DNA of 64,000 nucleotides, taken from positions 52,779,087 to 52,843,086 of the forward strand of contig OY759216.1 in assembly GCA_963662175.1 (NCBI GenBank). The letters run 5' to 3'. Origin of the DNA: Aradus depressus (Eukaryota; Arthropoda; Insecta; Hemiptera; Aradidae). Made by a program: the position numbers and the translations under genes. Below are positions 63,405 to 64,000 of this stretch, piece by piece. Below the pieces are notes generated by a model, which saw only the letters and a list, made by a program, of their open reading frames with translations, was not told the origin of the DNA and made no database searches. Position 1 is the stretch's first letter, and each line of letters opens with the position of its first letter.

Positions 63405-63665
63405 GGCCCCAGTAGCGTGCTAGCCTACTGATCTCAAGATCGCGGGTTCGAAATCCGGCCGAAGCCCTTAAGTGAGTAATACGTCCTTCGGATGGGAGGT
63501 CGGGTACTCGTCGTTCAGATCCTTGGTAACTAAACTTGGGTAGGCAAAATTTAGAACTCCCTTTGTAGAGTCGGGCTCATGTCCACCAGAGCGATAAAAG
63601 AGAGCTCTGGTAGTAGGCGATATGACCTCGAAGTTAAAGTCACAATAACTAACTACTGGACAAGC
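63405..63665 (+). repeat. SINE family A copy with central deletion
   Basis: CAAGATCGCGGGTTCGAAAT CCGGCCG (B box), ACGTCCTTCGGATGGGAGGT, GAGTCGGGCTCATGTCCACC AGAGCGATAAAAG, GGTAGTAGGCGATATGACCT CG. The A box region is replaced by GCGGGCCCCAGTAGCG. Confidence 0.85.
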
Positions 63666-63799
63666 AAAATACAGTGGAGACAGTGGAGGCTTGCAATTCC
63701 ATTCTACGTCATTTAGCATCATTACCACTCTACTATCAGACCAGTATGTCATTTGACAACGACAACTTTATAACAGAAATAAGAGGCTGAAACGGGTCT

Positions 63800-64000
63800 G
63801 TTATGTGACTCATTAAATATGAGGTCTTATCGCTTACTACAAGATTCTTTGCTCTGGTGGACATGAGCCCACCTCATGCTGTGGGAATTCAAACATTTGC
63901 CTCTCTAGATTTAATTAGGTTGCAGGGTCTATAACGAGTAAGGACCATCGCCAAAAGTCCCAGATGAAGGACGGCATGCTCAAGGCTTTTTGGCTTTTTT
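63800..64000 (-). repeat. SINE family A copy running off the window
   Basis: TGTGACTCATTAAATATGAG GTC, CTTACTAC, GCTCTGGTGGACATGAGCCC, ACGAGTAAGGACCATCGCC, ATGAAGGACGGCATGCTCAA GG. Confidence 0.8.

Noticed and set aside
1..64000. Prokaryotic operons, prophage, defence or toxin systems, endosymbiont insertions
   Set aside because: No long uninterrupted gene clusters, ribosome-binding sites or bacterial protein families were seen on either strand; all long frames are retroelement ORFs.

Overview
The window is nuclear DNA from an animal, most likely an insect. The evidence is spliced exons with GT-AG boundaries, Jockey-, RTE- and R1-type non-LTR retrotransposon remnants, pogo/Tigger-type DNA transposons, and tRNA-derived SINEs whose 3' tails are (CCTAA)n/(TTAGG)n, the unit of arthropod telomeres. 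The composition is AT-rich with many microsatellites and long G runs, as in large repeat-laden insect genomes (a hemipteran or another hemimetabolous insect is a guess). There are no bacterial-style operons, CRISPR arrays or phage genes.

Layout. 1-5.1 kb: foldback and TIR elements, including a SINE split by a ~1 kb TIR element that holds a 39-bp minisatellite. 5.4-6.7 kb: a 5'-truncated RTE-type fragment inserted in another repeat (family C), then two SINE copies. 7.3-9.1 kb: about 14 copies of a 124-bp satellite. 9-30 kb: mostly decayed repeats (SINEs, family C, pogo-type transposase, RNase H and RTE remnants, 55/50-bp minisatellite). 30.9-35.2 kb: a nearly full-length Jockey-type retrotransposon on the minus strand, with ORF1 (gag-like) and ORF2 (endonuclease plus reverse transcriptase) overlapping by ATGA. 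ORF2 is broken by one frameshift. 35-54 kb: SINEs, family C copies, foldbacks, a 90-bp minisatellite, and a relatively repeat-poor AT-rich block at 51-53.3 kb. 54.4-61.9 kb: the only host gene I can support, a minus-strand CP2/LSF (TFCP2, Drosophila gemini) family gene. Its SAM-like and C-terminal ubiquitin-like exons are clear and its introns are full of retroelement debris. 62.4-63.2 kb: an internally deleted pogo-type element between SINEs.

The CP2-type gene can be read as exons 61257-60980, 60693-60597, 58195-57981, 56699-56452 and 54580-54519 (minus strand). All splice phases agree and the total is 900 nt (299 codons plus stop). The last three exons match the family well. The first does not resemble the CP2 DNA-binding domain, which is not visible in this window; it may lie beyond 64 kb or be skipped by an internal promoter. 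Everything else recognised is mobile or repetitive DNA, so the history here is one of nested insertions. Family names A-G are my own labels for repeats recurring within this window. Boundaries of diverged repeats are good to roughly 10-20 bases.
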